From the NCBI RefSeq assembly GCF_902830275.1, contig NZ_CADESW010000017.1, forward strand, positions 124,001-188,000: a stretch of DNA of 64,000 bases, in the 5' to 3' direction. Positions within the stretch are counted from its first letter, which is position 1. Each line of letters begins with the position of its first letter. The notes under the pieces are model-generated. The model made no database searches and was not told the origin of the DNA. It worked only from the letters and a program-made list of their open reading frames with translations. Origin of the DNA: Burkholderia stagnalis. Its GTDB lineage: Bacteria > Pseudomonadota > Gammaproteobacteria > Burkholderiales > Burkholderiaceae. The position numbers and the translations under genes were made by a program. Of this stretch, positions 9,315-17,820 are shown piece after piece.

Positions 9315-10499
9315 ATGATTGATGCCGTCATCGTTTCCACCGCACGTACGCCCATCGGAAAGGCATATCGCGGTGCATTCAACCTCACGCACTCGCCTAC
9401 CCTTCTCGGGCACGCAATCCGGCACGCGGTACTGCGTGCCGGCATCGAGCCGGATCGTATCGAAGACGCCGTGATCGGTTCGGTACTCAACGCCGGGACC
9501 GCTGGCGGCAATATCGCCCGACACGGCGTGCTGGCAGCCGGATTGCCTGCCAGCGTCGCTGCGCAAACACTCGACCGGCAATGTGCGTCCGGCCTGATGG
9601 CGATCGCGACGGCCGCCAAGCAGATCATGTGCGACGGGATGCAGGTCGTCGTTGCGGGCGGCCAGGAAAACATCTCGGCGGTACAAACGCGCTACTTCGA
9701 GTGGACCCGCGCCGACGAGGACCCCAATGTGCTGGCCGCGCAACCCGCGGCCTACATGCCGATGCTCGAGACCGCCGAGTTCGTTTCCCGCAAGTACGGG
9801 ATCTCGCGGGACGTCCAGGATCAGTACGCACTCGATTCCCAGCTCCGCACCGCCGCCGCACAAGCCGCCGGCCGCTTCTCGAGCGAAATCGTTCCGATCA
9901 CGACACAGAAGCTGGTCGTCGACAAAGCGACCGGCACGACGTCGAGGCATGAGGTCACGCTCACGCAGGACGAGGGAAATCGTCCCGGCACGACGCTCGA
10001 ATCGCTGGCCACGCTCGCACCGGTAATCGACGGCGGTGTTGTGACGGCGGGTAACGCGAGCCAGCTTTCGGACGGTGCAAGCGCCTGCGTCCTGATGAAC
10101 GGAAAAACCGCCGAGCAGATCGGGGCCACCCCTCTCGGTATCTATCGGGGCATGACCGTCGTCGGCAATGCACCGGAGGAGATGGGCATCGGTCCCATCT
10201 ATGCGATCCCGAAGCTTCTGGAGCTTCATGGCCTCAAAACCGACGACATCGGTTTGTGGGAGCTCAATGAGGCGTTCGCCTGCCAGGCGCTGTACTGCCG
10301 TGAGAAGCTGGGAATCGATCCCGCGCGATACAACGTCAACGGCGGCAGCATTTCTATCGGCCATCCGTACGGGATGACCGGCGCGCGCATGGTCGGTCAT
10401 GCCCTGATCGAAGGCAAAAGACGTGGTGCACGCTACGTCGTTGTTTCGATGTGTGTAGGCGGCGGAATGGGCGCGGCCGGCTTGTTCGAAGTCGCTTGA
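9315..10499 (+). CDS. Thiolase (acetyl-CoA C-acyltransferase family)
   Basis: A 394-residue thiolase with all three signatures: acylation Cys90 in LDRQCASG, the GHPYGMTGAR histidine loop near residue 350, and the C-terminal CVGGGMGAAGLFE cysteine loop. It cleaves a 3-ketoacyl-CoA with CoA, releasing acetyl- or propionyl-CoA. It is the last enzyme of the plus-strand beta-oxidation operon; a hairpin follows the stop codon and then a tiny membrane-peptide gene. Confidence 0.94.
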   Translation: MIDAVIVSTARTPIGKAYRGAFNLTHSPTLLGHAIRHAVLRAGIEPDRIEDAVIGSVLNAGTAGGNIARHGVLAAGLPASVAAQTLDRQCASGLMAIATAAKQIMCDGMQVVVAGGQENISAVQTRYFEWTRADEDPNVLAAQPAAYMPMLETAEFVSRKYGISRDVQDQYALDSQLRTAAAQAAGRFSSEIVPITTQKLVVDKATGTTSRHEVTLTQDEGNRPGTTLESLATLAPVIDGGVVTAGNASQLSDGASACVLMNGKTAEQIGATPLGIYRGMTVVGNAPEEMGIGPIYAIPKLLELHGLKTDDIGLWELNEAFACQALYCREKLGIDPARYNVNGGSISIGHPYGMTGARMVGHALIEGKRRGARYVVVSMCVGGGMGAAGLFEVA

Positions 10500-10512
10500 A
10501 TCAATGCGTCTC

Positions 10513-10550
10513 ATCCCGGGAACTCGAACATGGCGTTGCGTTCCCGGGAT
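10513..10550 (+). terminator. Hairpin after thiolase
   Basis: ATCCCGGGAAC (10513-10523) pairs perfectly with GTTCCCGGGAT (10540-10550) across a 16-nt loop, starting 13 nt after the thiolase stop. There is no long U tract, so it may act as an attenuator or a 3'-end stabiliser rather than a full terminator. Confidence 0.5.
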
Positions 10551-10601
10551 GTTCGCAAGAAATGATTTTCAAATTCAGCTCATCAAACACGGAGGCTGGG
10601 C

Positions 10602-10712
10602 ATGGTGAAGCGCTTATTCATCGCAATCTCGCTTATCGCCGGGATATTTTTCGTATTGAGCCCGGGATTCATGGTTCTGTACCATATCGAGCATTACGAC
10701 TCGACCCAATAA
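10602..10712 (+). CDS. Small membrane peptide (36 aa), unknown function
   Basis: An ATG preceded by a near-ideal GGAGG (10591-10595) opens a 36-codon frame. The product has a positively charged start (MVKR), one hydrophobic helix (about residues 5-27) and a polar tail ending in HYDSTQ. It follows the thiolase in the same direction. The strong ribosome-binding site and membrane-protein composition argue for a real gene, but I recognise no family. It might be a small subunit or regulator of an envelope complex; that is speculation. Confidence 0.55.
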   Translation: MVKRLFIAISLIAGIFFVLSPGFMVLYHIEHYDSTQ

Positions 10713-10829
10713 GGTTGGCCCGCCGGACATACTCCTTCCGCCTCGTGTGTTTCGAACCCGAAGCCCTTCGACTCCGGGACGCCCCGGCCGGCAAACAGCC
10801 GGAGGCCCGCTCACTGTCCCACCATCGCC

Positions 10830-10859
10830 GTGACGCCGGGCAACGTCGCCCGGCGTCAC
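10830..10859. terminator. Perfect 12-bp hairpin between convergent genes
   Basis: GTGACGCCGGGC (10830-10841) and GCCCGGCGTCAC (10848-10859) pair perfectly across a 6-nt loop. The hairpin lies between the plus-strand operon and the minus-strand membrane protein gene, where a bidirectional terminator would be expected. No U tract follows on either strand. Confidence 0.55.
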
Positions 10860-10944
10860 GTAGATCGAACTCGGCTCGCGACGGACCTTCGCCTCTCCCT
10901 TTCCATTGCATAAGTGAAGCAAGGCGTTTCGTCGGGCACGACAA

Positions 10945-11634
10945 CTAGTTTTGATGTCGATGCATGGTACCAACGGCATAGCGTCGATTGATCTTTATTT
11001 CATCCTCCTGGGCGCGCTCCAAAGCACAATAGGCGAAATACAGTGAGACGGACATGTACGACCAGGAGAACATGGCGAGTGTGTAGAAAATCATGTGGTC
11101 GCTATCTCCGGGTATGTGGTAGAAGTCGTAGATACTCGCGATGATCTGCGTGGATACCAGTGCCAGTGTCACGCTCGCAGCGTTCCGGTTCTCTCCCGCG
11201 TCTATCAACTTCTTGATGACGTAGACCAGGTAGAGCGAGAACAAGGACCACATCACCAGATAGAAATACGGCTTGGGTCCGATCATGAAATCCGCTGCCC
11301 ACAAAACAACGGTTCCCGCCAGTGCGCCTACCACATACATCACGTCACCTAATATCGACGGCTTGTATCGGTGCGTGACGGCCATCATCGCGGCAATGGT
11401 GATGACCGGCACACCGAATCCTCTGGAAAACGCGTCGCAAAAAATAGAAACTTCAAAAAAGGCGGGATTTCCCGTCAAAGCATTGATCATCAAATTCGTT
11501 GCGGAGAACGTCACGACCAGCGACTCGAACCCGAGCAGACCATTTCGCTTAACGAGATACTTCACACCACATATCAGCGAAGTCACTATCAAGGTGAGAT
11601 CGGCAAGACAATAAAGATAAAATTTGATTTCCAT
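10945..11634 (-). CDS. Seven-helix integral membrane protein, unknown function
   Basis: A 229-residue protein with seven predicted hydrophobic helices and short loops. The last ~20 residues are charged and probably cytoplasmic. I recognise no domain. The seventh helix (IFYTLAMFSWSYMSVSLYF) has no lysine, which argues against a retinal-binding rhodopsin. It is the last gene of a minus-strand group with an MFS transporter, a PhyH oxygenase and an imine-reductase-like gene, so a role in uptake or sensing of the pathway substrate is possible but unproven. Confidence 0.75.
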   Translation of the reverse strand: MEIKFYLYCLADLTLIVTSLICGVKYLVKRNGLLGFESLVVTFSATNLMINALTGNPAFFEVSIFCDAFSRGFGVPVITIAAMMAVTHRYKPSILGDVMYVVGALAGTVVLWAADFMIGPKPYFYLVMWSLFSLYLVYVIKKLIDAGENRNAASVTLALVSTQIIASIYDFYHIPGDSDHMIFYTLAMFSWSYMSVSLYFAYCALERAQEDEIKINRRYAVGTMHRHQN

Positions 11635-11821
11635 GAAGAGATCCAGTGATAGTCGAGAATTTCATTAGTGCTCGAGCTCAACCGCGTTCGCGCCATTCCC
11701 TGCATCGCCTCCCGGCGCGAAATGGTCCGACCGATACCGGCCGGTTCCACACTGCCGTGTCAGGCAGCAGCCCCGCCGCGTGGTGCGGTCGCAGCGTCTG
11801 TCGTTGGCTCCGCCTCACGCG

Positions 11822-12970
11822 TCACGCGACAGCAGCTTCGGAATGTCTCGACTTGAACTGTCGGATCGCAACGCTGGTCAGCAGAATCGGCACCACCAGC
11901 AACCCGACGGAAAGCCAGCCAACCGCGCGCAAACCGGCCACACTGAACACCGTTCCGGCAATCGCGGGGCCGATTGCCAAGCCCAAATTGATCGCCGACG
12001 CACAGGTCGCAGTGCTTCTGCCGCTGGAATCCATTTTTGAGAGCGCCGCCACCATATACGGCGCAACCAGCGTCGCACCGGCGCTGATCAGGGCCGTCGA
12101 CACGAGAAACGCCCATTTACCGCCCACGCAATACATGCCCAGGCTGCATGCGATCAACACGATGAGCCCGAAGGCGATCGGCTTGAACAGTCCGCAACGA
12201 TCACCCAACCAGGAAACCGCTACGCCCACCGGCAATTGAGCGGCAGCATTGATCATGAACAGAATGCCCAGTTGCTGCGCCTCGACGCCACGAGTTGCCG
12301 CGACCTCCGCGGCGAACCCCATGAGGGCCGTCTGCGAAACGTAGATGAAGAATGCACTGATCAGAATCCCGCGGACATCGCTGGATCTGATCGCATCCTT
12401 CGCGGCACCTTCCTCGCTTGCGTTGATGGCGGGGTGCATGAATGCGCCGAAAAACAGGGCTGCCACGACAATGGCTAGCTGGACGGCATCCACGCCGATG
12501 CTCCCCACCTTCGCATTCACGACCGGCACGACATACATCGCGACGGAAAATATGACGGCCATCGCCACAGCGACTTGAGCCGCGACCTTCTCCGGGTGCT
12601 TGACGTGCGCAATCACACCGTACGCACACACGCAACTCACACCCAAGGCGACGCCGAGAATCAGCCTGGCGGCGACAAAAACATGAAAATTGTTCGTAAA
12701 CATCGCGCAAGTCGACAGAACGGCAAGCGCCGCCGCAATCAGTGCGCCCGCTCTCTTGTTCAACGTCGCCATGCGCCGTCCGAAAATTACGATGGAAAGC
12801 GAAAGGCAGAGAAGCACCGCGGACGCGAGCCATCCAGCGCTGCTTTCGGACAGTCCGAACCGGGCCATCGATTCCTCGATGTTGAACGGAAGCAGATAGG
12901 TTGGGGTCCATACCACGGCCCCCGTGTAAAGCAGGGCGATTTTACGGATCCCCTTGATTTCGTAACTCAC
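11822..12970 (-). CDS. MFS transporter
   Basis: A 382-residue major facilitator with about 12 hydrophobic helices. The GTG at 12970 is chosen because AAGGAG lies 6 nt upstream; the open frame runs to 13207, but that extension is basic, lacks membrane character and has no ribosome-binding site. Short loops and a FGRRMATLNKRAG loop between helices 2 and 3 fit the MFS motif A position. The closest general class is the drug/metabolite MFS_1 group. The minus-strand placement with oxygenase and reductase genes suggests substrate uptake or product export. The 436-bp gap before it contains an imperfect hairpin. Confidence 0.85.
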   Translation of the reverse strand: MSYEIKGIRKIALLYTGAVVWTPTYLLPFNIEESMARFGLSESSAGWLASAVLLCLSLSIVIFGRRMATLNKRAGALIAAALAVLSTCAMFTNNFHVFVAARLILGVALGVSCVCAYGVIAHVKHPEKVAAQVAVAMAVIFSVAMYVVPVVNAKVGSIGVDAVQLAIVVAALFFGAFMHPAINASEEGAAKDAIRSSDVRGILISAFFIYVSQTALMGFAAEVAATRGVEAQQLGILFMINAAAQLPVGVAVSWLGDRCGLFKPIAFGLIVLIACSLGMYCVGGKWAFLVSTALISAGATLVAPYMVAALSKMDSSGRSTATCASAINLGLAIGPAIAGTVFSVAGLRAVGWLSVGLLVVPILLTSVAIRQFKSRHSEAAVA

Positions 12971-13228
12971 GATGCGCTCCTTGTCGTTTGCACGAATGCG
13001 AGAGCGCGTCGAAGGATCTCGATCGCCCTGCTGCTCACACCCACACGTGGACTGTTTCGAAGATGGCTTCAACCGACCGATAAATCGCGATATCGAGCTC
13101 GTTCGCGCTTCGCCGGCCCTCATATCGACGGCCGGGGTGATTCTCGAAACGGGTCGAACTCGATATCTACGGGGCAACAGGTAGCAGGACGTGCCGCTAT
13201 GCCGCATCTTGACTGCGCATAGGCGGGA

Positions 13229-13269
13229 GCTTCAGCAGGTTTTAAGCCACGACCCGCCTGCGCTGAAGC
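13229..13269 (-). terminator. Imperfect hairpin in the gap between PhyH and MFS genes
   Basis: GCTTCAGC-AGG (from 13229) pairs with CCTG-C-GCTGAAGC (ending 13268), with a small bulge. It lies 138-178 nt downstream of the minus-strand PhyH stop. It may separate the IRED-PhyH transcript from the MFS gene. Otherwise nothing is recognised in the 436-bp gap (12971-13406). Confidence 0.35.
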
Positions 13270-13406
13270 CCCGATTCCGCTCCACATACGCGCATCGCGT
13301 CGGCCTCCTCGCACTTGATGTCGGCTGACTACGATGCCTTCTGCGATGGGGGACCGTCCAATTTCTACGGGAAAAAGCGCGGTAATTCCAACGCTCATCA
13401 CGTCCG

Positions 13407-14285
13407 TCAATCGAAATGCCCGACCTCGAGGAAATCCTTCATTTTCAGCAGATCGTTCGGGTCCGACATTTGCCCGTTACGCTCGACGAAGCCTGCAAAC
13501 GTGGTGCCATAGGTCCAGCCGAGCAATCGCTGCAGTTCCTCCGGAAAGCGCTTCACACGTTCGATCGGCAACGTGAGGTATTGGTTTTCTTCTTGACGAA
13601 GGATCGCCAGGTCATACGACATCGTCAGGCCGGTTCTCGGCGCATCGCTGACGTTCTTCCCGCCGCCGTGATAGGTCGAGCCGATGAAGAAAAGGGCATC
13701 GCCGGCGGACATCACCGCGGAAACCGCTTCCTCCTGCTTGGGCATGCGCTCGTCGTCCCACTTGTGACTGCCGGGAATGACGAGTGTGGCGCCGTTTTCC
13801 TCGGTGAAGTCCGATACCGCCACCATGACCTGGAACCGAGCTTCGCGACCGTAGTTCGGATGTCGCCAGAGCCAGACAGAATCATCGCGATGCAAGGGCT
13901 GCAGGCCTTGACCCGGTCGAATCTGAATGGCCTGCGTCACGCCCACCTGAATATCCGGGGCAATATCGACCTGGTTTTCGCCGCTCCAGATCTTGATCGG
14001 CGTCTGCAGAATGCTGCGCGCGGCGCCCAGGTAGAGCGGATGCAAAGCGACCTCGGCCATCCAGTCGGTGCGTGCGAAGAGCCGCGAAACTCGCCGCGTC
14101 TGTGTACCCGCGAAGTACTCGTCTACGCCGTTCGGAGCAGATTCGAGCGTGTCGAAAAGCGTCCGCTGGATACGTGCGAGCAGGTCGGAACCGACAAAGT
14201 TCTTGACGATCGCACCGCCATCCTGGCGAACCGCATTCGCCAGGTCATCAGGACTGCTATCACTTGAAAGGCGTTGCAACGACAT
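13407..14285 (-). CDS. Phytanoyl-CoA dioxygenase (PhyH) family oxygenase, second copy
   Basis: A 292-residue paralogue of the 5433-6308 enzyme. The metal ligands are H132-x-D134 (PLHRDDSVW) and H206 (STYHGGGKN), and SDFTEENGATLVIPGSHKW is shared almost exactly with the first copy. GGAGG precedes ATG 14285. The gene follows the imine-reductase-like gene by 21 bp on the same strand, so they are probably cotranscribed. An Fe(II)/2-oxoglutarate hydroxylase on an amine or imine pathway is plausible. Two different PhyH enzymes suggest two hydroxylation steps or two substrates. Confidence 0.88.
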   Translation of the reverse strand: MSLQRLSSDSSPDDLANAVRQDGGAIVKNFVGSDLLARIQRTLFDTLESAPNGVDEYFAGTQTRRVSRLFARTDWMAEVALHPLYLGAARSILQTPIKIWSGENQVDIAPDIQVGVTQAIQIRPGQGLQPLHRDDSVWLWRHPNYGREARFQVMVAVSDFTEENGATLVIPGSHKWDDERMPKQEEAVSAVMSAGDALFFIGSTYHGGGKNVSDAPRTGLTMSYDLAILRQEENQYLTLPIERVKRFPEELQRLLGWTYGTTFAGFVERNGQMSDPNDLLKMKDFLEVGHFD

Positions 14286-14306
14286 GGTGTTTCCTCCAAC
14301 AAGTTG

Positions 14307-15164
14307 TCAATGATTGAAAAGAGCAGCGTATCCGCGGTCACCATCGCCTTCTGCAATGGATGACAGGATTCGCTCGCGTAACGCCTTCAGGATTCGCGGC
14401 GGCAGCCCCGCGTCCTCCTGCGCCTGCTGGAACAGCGCGACTGCTCGCGCGTACACGTCCAGGTTCGCGCCCCGAGGTTGATAGTCGGAAGCCGCCACGG
14501 ATTCGAACAGGCCCTCGATAAAGCGCGCCTGACCGGCGATGTAAGTGGGAATCAAGTCACGAATCTCGTCGATCGACATGCCCGAATTCACGACGAACCG
14601 AAGACCTTCCAGGAACGCTGCGCCAGCACCAAACACGAAGGTTCCAGTCAACCCGGCATCGAGCACGTTCGGTACATCGGGGCGTGCACCGACGTAGACG
14701 GATCGTGGCGCGATCTTTCTCACGAACGGCTCGACTTCGTTCCAGACATTCACCTCGGCGCCAAAAAGGATGGTTGCGCTTTCTCTGCCGATATCGGGCG
14801 GAAAGCACTGGATGGTCCCGCTGATGAATTTCGCGCCGACGCGGCTCACGAGCCGATCCAGCGCCTGGACCTCGGATGGACGCCCCGTTGCCAGATTGAC
14901 GATCGTTTTTCCTTGCAAGCCCTCGCCCAGTTCCTCGAAGTCGCTCGCGACGTCGATCGGTGTTGCGGTCACGACGACGATGACATCCGCCTGCGCACAG
15001 GCATCCATCACACTGTCGGCCGCTCGGGCGCCGAGCTCGGACACACGTTGAGCCTTTCCCGAGTTCCTGTTCCAGACGACGACTTTCTCGCCATGCTCAA
15101 TCAGAGAGATGGCGATCGCGGATCCCATCGCGCCCAGACCCAAGACAGCAATCAAGTTGCTCAT
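14307..15164 (-). CDS. Imine-reductase-like NAD(P)-binding protein (IRED / beta-HAD superfamily)
   Basis: A 285-residue protein with an N-terminal Rossmann fold (GLGAMGSAI, then VVWNRN, where the Arg favours NADPH) and an all-helical C-terminal dimer domain. NLATGRPSEVQ and FISGTIQCFPPDIG follow the imine reductase pattern. In beta-hydroxyacid dehydrogenases a catalytic lysine stands in the inter-domain helix; here that stretch (PDVPNVLDAGLTG) has no lysine but has Asp169, matching the IRED proton-donor position. IREDs reduce cyclic or exocyclic imines with NADPH. Operator site 2 lies 79 bp upstream. Confidence 0.78.
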   Translation of the reverse strand: MSNLIAVLGLGAMGSAIAISLIEHGEKVVVWNRNSGKAQRVSELGARAADSVMDACAQADVIVVVTATPIDVASDFEELGEGLQGKTIVNLATGRPSEVQALDRLVSRVGAKFISGTIQCFPPDIGRESATILFGAEVNVWNEVEPFVRKIAPRSVYVGARPDVPNVLDAGLTGTFVFGAGAAFLEGLRFVVNSGMSIDEIRDLIPTYIAGQARFIEGLFESVAASDYQPRGANLDVYARAVALFQQAQEDAGLPPRILKALRERILSSIAEGDGDRGYAALFNH

Positions 15165-15242
15165 TCGTACACCCTATCGTGTCGTCTACCACGTTGCAGC
15201 AAGACAATCATCATTCACATCGATCAATAAAGTCACACGACT

Positions 15243-15256
15243 TGGTCATATGACTG
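15243..15256. promoter_or_regulatory. Operator-like palindrome, site 2 (TGGTCATATGACTG)
   Basis: An imperfect copy of TGRTCA-WW-TGAYCA. It lies 79 bp upstream of the IRED-like gene (minus strand). AAGTCACACGACT directly abuts it, and the same 13-mer occurs beside site 6. Confidence 0.6.
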
Positions 15257-15403
15257 TACGGCGAGGCGCATACCAAGTATTCACGTGGCCGCGGTCCCTG
15301 CGTTGCGTTTGCGCGACCTGCAGCGGCAGACACGCCCCGGAACAGGGAACTCGCCGCACCACGTAACGACTCAAGCCACGCTAGCGGTGCAGAGTGACTG
15401 ACT

Positions 15404-15417
15404 TGATCAAATGACCA
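15404..15417. promoter_or_regulatory. Operator-like palindrome, site 3 (TGATCAAATGACCA)
   Basis: A near-perfect copy with outer symmetry (ACT-core-TGT). It lies 161 bp from site 2, between the IRED-like gene and the first of the two paralogous TetR genes. Confidence 0.65.
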
Positions 15418-15833
15418 TGTATCTACAGGCACGAGTCTTATGCGCCGAATTGACATTTGGAATACGGGGTTTCCACTAGCCGGATATGAAAGCGCCGCCC
15501 GAACTCACACGATCACGCTTGCCCCCCCCCAACGCGTGGCCTGCATCTGCCTCGACGCCGGCTCGCAGCCGAGCATCTGCGGGCCGGAATCGCGTGCCGA
15601 CCGATTACAGCGTGGCGCACCGCCCCGCTCCTCGGCATGCGGCACCAGGGTCACACCAGGCATGCGTCGGGGCGTCACGTTTCCCACGCAGCGCCCCGCA
15701 CATCACATCCGTGCGCAGCAACGCCTTCCGAGGCTCGCGGAAATAGCGTTCATCGTCATGCTAATATCCAGCGATTCGACTACCCGGCGCGGGTAGCACC
15801 TTAGGACGAAGACATCAAACGGAGCACTGGCCT

Positions 15834-16463
15834 ATGCAGAGAGTACGGGCTGAAGTCCGCCGCCAGGACCTCGTAGCGGCAACTGTCGCGGTTATTGCAG
15901 AGCACGGTGTAAAGGGCGCCACGACCCGTCGCATCGCCGAAGCTGCGGGTTGCCCGCTTGCTTCGCTGCACTACGTCTTTCACTCGAAGGACGAACTGTT
16001 GTTCGCGGTCTATGAGTCCTTGATCGACTTGATCCGCACAGATAGCCCGGAAGCGCCCGAGCATGGCACACTGTCTGACCTCGCGGAATTCAATTTGCGC
16101 TCGGTGATGGCCTGGTTCGAAGCAAACCCGGCATACGCAAAAACCCAGTCGGAACTCTATACATGGGCACTGCGACATCAGCCCGAAGTGGCTGTGGGCG
16201 CCCTTCGTATCTCGCTGGAAGGCGCGCGTGGCTATCTTTCCGCCGCCGAGCCGCGTCCCAGTGCAAAAGCGCTGGATGCCGTCGCGCGGCTGACCGTTGT
16301 CCTGGTGGACGGGCTACTTTTTTCCTGGTTTGCTCAAGAAGACTCGAAACGCCTGGCGGCTGACGTCGACCATGCGAGCAAGATGCTGGCCGCCTATGCG
16401 GCAACGCTCTCGGACGCTGGTCCGCCCGCGAAGACCGCTCGCAAGTCAGCACGGAAGCCGTAA
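15834..16463 (+). CDS. TetR/AcrR family regulator, paralogue A
   Basis: A 209-residue TetR protein. The helix-turn-helix (GATTRRIAEAAGCPLASLHYVF) is around residues 28-49. It aligns end to end with the regulator at 17046-17645, sharing the ATTRRIA-AA-CPLASLHYVF core, so the two arose by duplication. The C-terminal tail is Lys/Arg-rich (KTARKSARKP). The near-identical recognition helices imply that both bind the same operator; the palindromes in the surrounding gaps are the obvious candidates. The ligand is presumably a pathway substrate or intermediate. Confidence 0.9.
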   Translation: MQRVRAEVRRQDLVAATVAVIAEHGVKGATTRRIAEAAGCPLASLHYVFHSKDELLFAVYESLIDLIRTDSPEAPEHGTLSDLAEFNLRSVMAWFEANPAYAKTQSELYTWALRHQPEVAVGALRISLEGARGYLSAAEPRPSAKALDAVARLTVVLVDGLLFSWFAQEDSKRLAADVDHASKMLAAYAATLSDAGPPAKTARKSARKP

Positions 16464-16778
16464 GCAGTTTCTGCCCCCTAGACACCGGTTGCATAGGCCT
16501 CGCCGCGGCGAGGTTCGCATCACCTCTTTGCGAATGCCTGCTCGGCTCGTAACGCATCACGTTGATGGCTTCGTCGTGTGCGGCGCTACTCGGTGCGCAC
16601 ACCCTGTTCGAACGCCCGTTACGGAAACGTGACGCTCGCCCCTACCGCAACAAGCGCGACGCGGCAATCAGCACCTCAGAGAATCCACTGGCGCCACTTC
16701 CGGCATTCCAGTTCAATTCCCGTGCAAACACGACTCACCAGACGGCTTCTGGGCCGACGTCACGCCCCTTGTCCCCAC

Positions 16779-16787
16779 GGGTTTACC
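16779..16787. promoter_or_regulatory. GGGTTTACC element, copy 2
   Basis: GGGTTTACC followed by TCCATCGACAT lies 48 bp before site 4. Copy 3 (19636) is nearly identical over about 20 bp. Confidence 0.35.
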
Positions 16788-16826
16788 TCCATCGACATCA
16801 AATCTTCGGCTGCTTAATTTTCAGAA

Positions 16827-16840
16827 AGGTCAAATGACCA
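16827..16840. promoter_or_regulatory. Operator-like palindrome, site 4 (AGGTCAAATGACCA)
   Basis: Only the first base departs from the consensus. It lies 133 bp before site 5, both upstream of the second TetR gene. Confidence 0.65.
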
Positions 16841-16959
16841 AGTCAACCGAACGCCTTTCTCGTCCATGACTCGACCTGGCAAGCGAGGCATCCGGGAAAC
16901 CATTAGCCAGCGCTTCCATGGACAAACTTTCAAGAAGCCGACATAATTCACGACCGTTG

Positions 16960-16973
16960 TGGTCAATTGACCA
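16960..16973. promoter_or_regulatory. Operator-like palindrome, site 5 (TGGTCAATTGACCA)
   Basis: A fully symmetrical 14-bp palindrome. It lies 72 bp upstream of the ATG of TetR paralogue B, as expected for an autoregulatory operator. Confidence 0.75.
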
Positions 16974-17045
16974 TGTAATGCGAACGAACACTACACACCC
17001 ACAAGACGTGAACGAACGAGGATTTTCGGGTACCGGAGTTTATCA

Positions 17046-17645
17046 ATGACACGAGTTCGCGCTGCGATGCGGCGACAGGATTTTGTTGACGCTGCCGTGG
17101 AAGTCATCGCCGCGCATGGCGTCGCTGGCGCCACGACGAGACGCATCGCGCAAGCCGCATGCTGCCCTCTCGCGTCGCTCCATTATGTATTTCGGACCAA
17201 GGACGATCTGTTCGACGCAGTTTACGAATCCCTGTTCGATCTTCTCGCAACGGACATTCCAGCTCATGGTGAATTTCACTCGCTGGGCGAACTCGCCGGA
17301 TGGCAGTTACGCGAGACCGTCGAATGGCTCGTACGGAATCCGTCGTACGCCCGCGCGCAGTCCGAGCTGATCCAGTGGGCGGAGCGTCATCGTCCGGATT
17401 TCGCGTTGAAAACCTACATTCAGACTGTCGAGCGAACGATCGCTTACTTCGGCAAGCATGTGCCCAAAGTGAGCTACGACATGCTCGAGCCTGTCGCACG
17501 AATGAGCATTATCCTGATCGATGGTTTGCTGAATAGTTGGCAAAACGAAACCGACCTCGACGGGCTCGAGGCCAATCTGGATAGTGCGAGCTCGGCGTTG
17601 GAGGCGTTTGCCGATTCGATCTCGAACTCGACCACACACGCTTGA
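17046..17645 (+). CDS. TetR/AcrR family regulator, paralogue B
   Basis: A 199-residue paralogue of the preceding TetR. The helix-turn-helix is VAGATTRRIAQAACCPLASL near residue 26. The ligand-binding halves differ more than the DNA-binding halves, which would let two inducers act on one operator set. A perfect palindrome lies 72 bp upstream, indicating likely autoregulation. It is convergent with the aldehyde dehydrogenase gene downstream. Confidence 0.9.
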   Translation: MTRVRAAMRRQDFVDAAVEVIAAHGVAGATTRRIAQAACCPLASLHYVFRTKDDLFDAVYESLFDLLATDIPAHGEFHSLGELAGWQLRETVEWLVRNPSYARAQSELIQWAERHRPDFALKTYIQTVERTIAYFGKHVPKVSYDMLEPVARMSIILIDGLLNSWQNETDLDGLEANLDSASSALEAFADSISNSTTHA

Positions 17646-17820
17646 GAATCGACGCAGTGCTACGTTGTGCCGAAGGCCAACGACCTGACAGGGCCGATGC
17701 GATGCCGATCTGCGCCACATCGCGCTTGAACGCGCGTCGCGATATCGTCGCCGCTCCGTCGACGGACGACGGCTGACAGCGGGGCGCCCACCCGAGATGA
17801 GCGCCCGTCGTCGATTCCAC

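Larger units (their letters stand above)
15165..15833. other. 669-bp intergenic region with two operator sites and a C9 tract
   Basis: Between the divergent IRED and TetR genes. It holds palindrome sites 2 (15243) and 3 (15404), and a run of nine C (15522-15530). Open frames here show no recognisable protein and no family composition; a decayed gene cannot be excluded. Confidence 0.5.
16464..17045. other. 582-bp intergenic region between the paralogous TetR genes
   Basis: No protein is recognised. It contains a GGGTTTACC element (16779) and palindrome sites 4 and 5. Its GGGTT...ATCGACAT...palindrome block resembles 19636-19699 upstream of the aminotransferase, so part of this region may be a duplicated promoter. 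Confidence 0.5.

Noticed and set aside
10945..11634. Microbial rhodopsin
   Set aside because: Seven helices, but no retinal-binding lysine in helix 7 and no rhodopsin motifs.
16562..16837. 91-codon open frame in the gap between TetR genes
   Set aside because: No ribosome-binding site or domain, and it overlaps the conserved promoter block; its partial likeness to a frame at 19700 comes from the shared DNA element.
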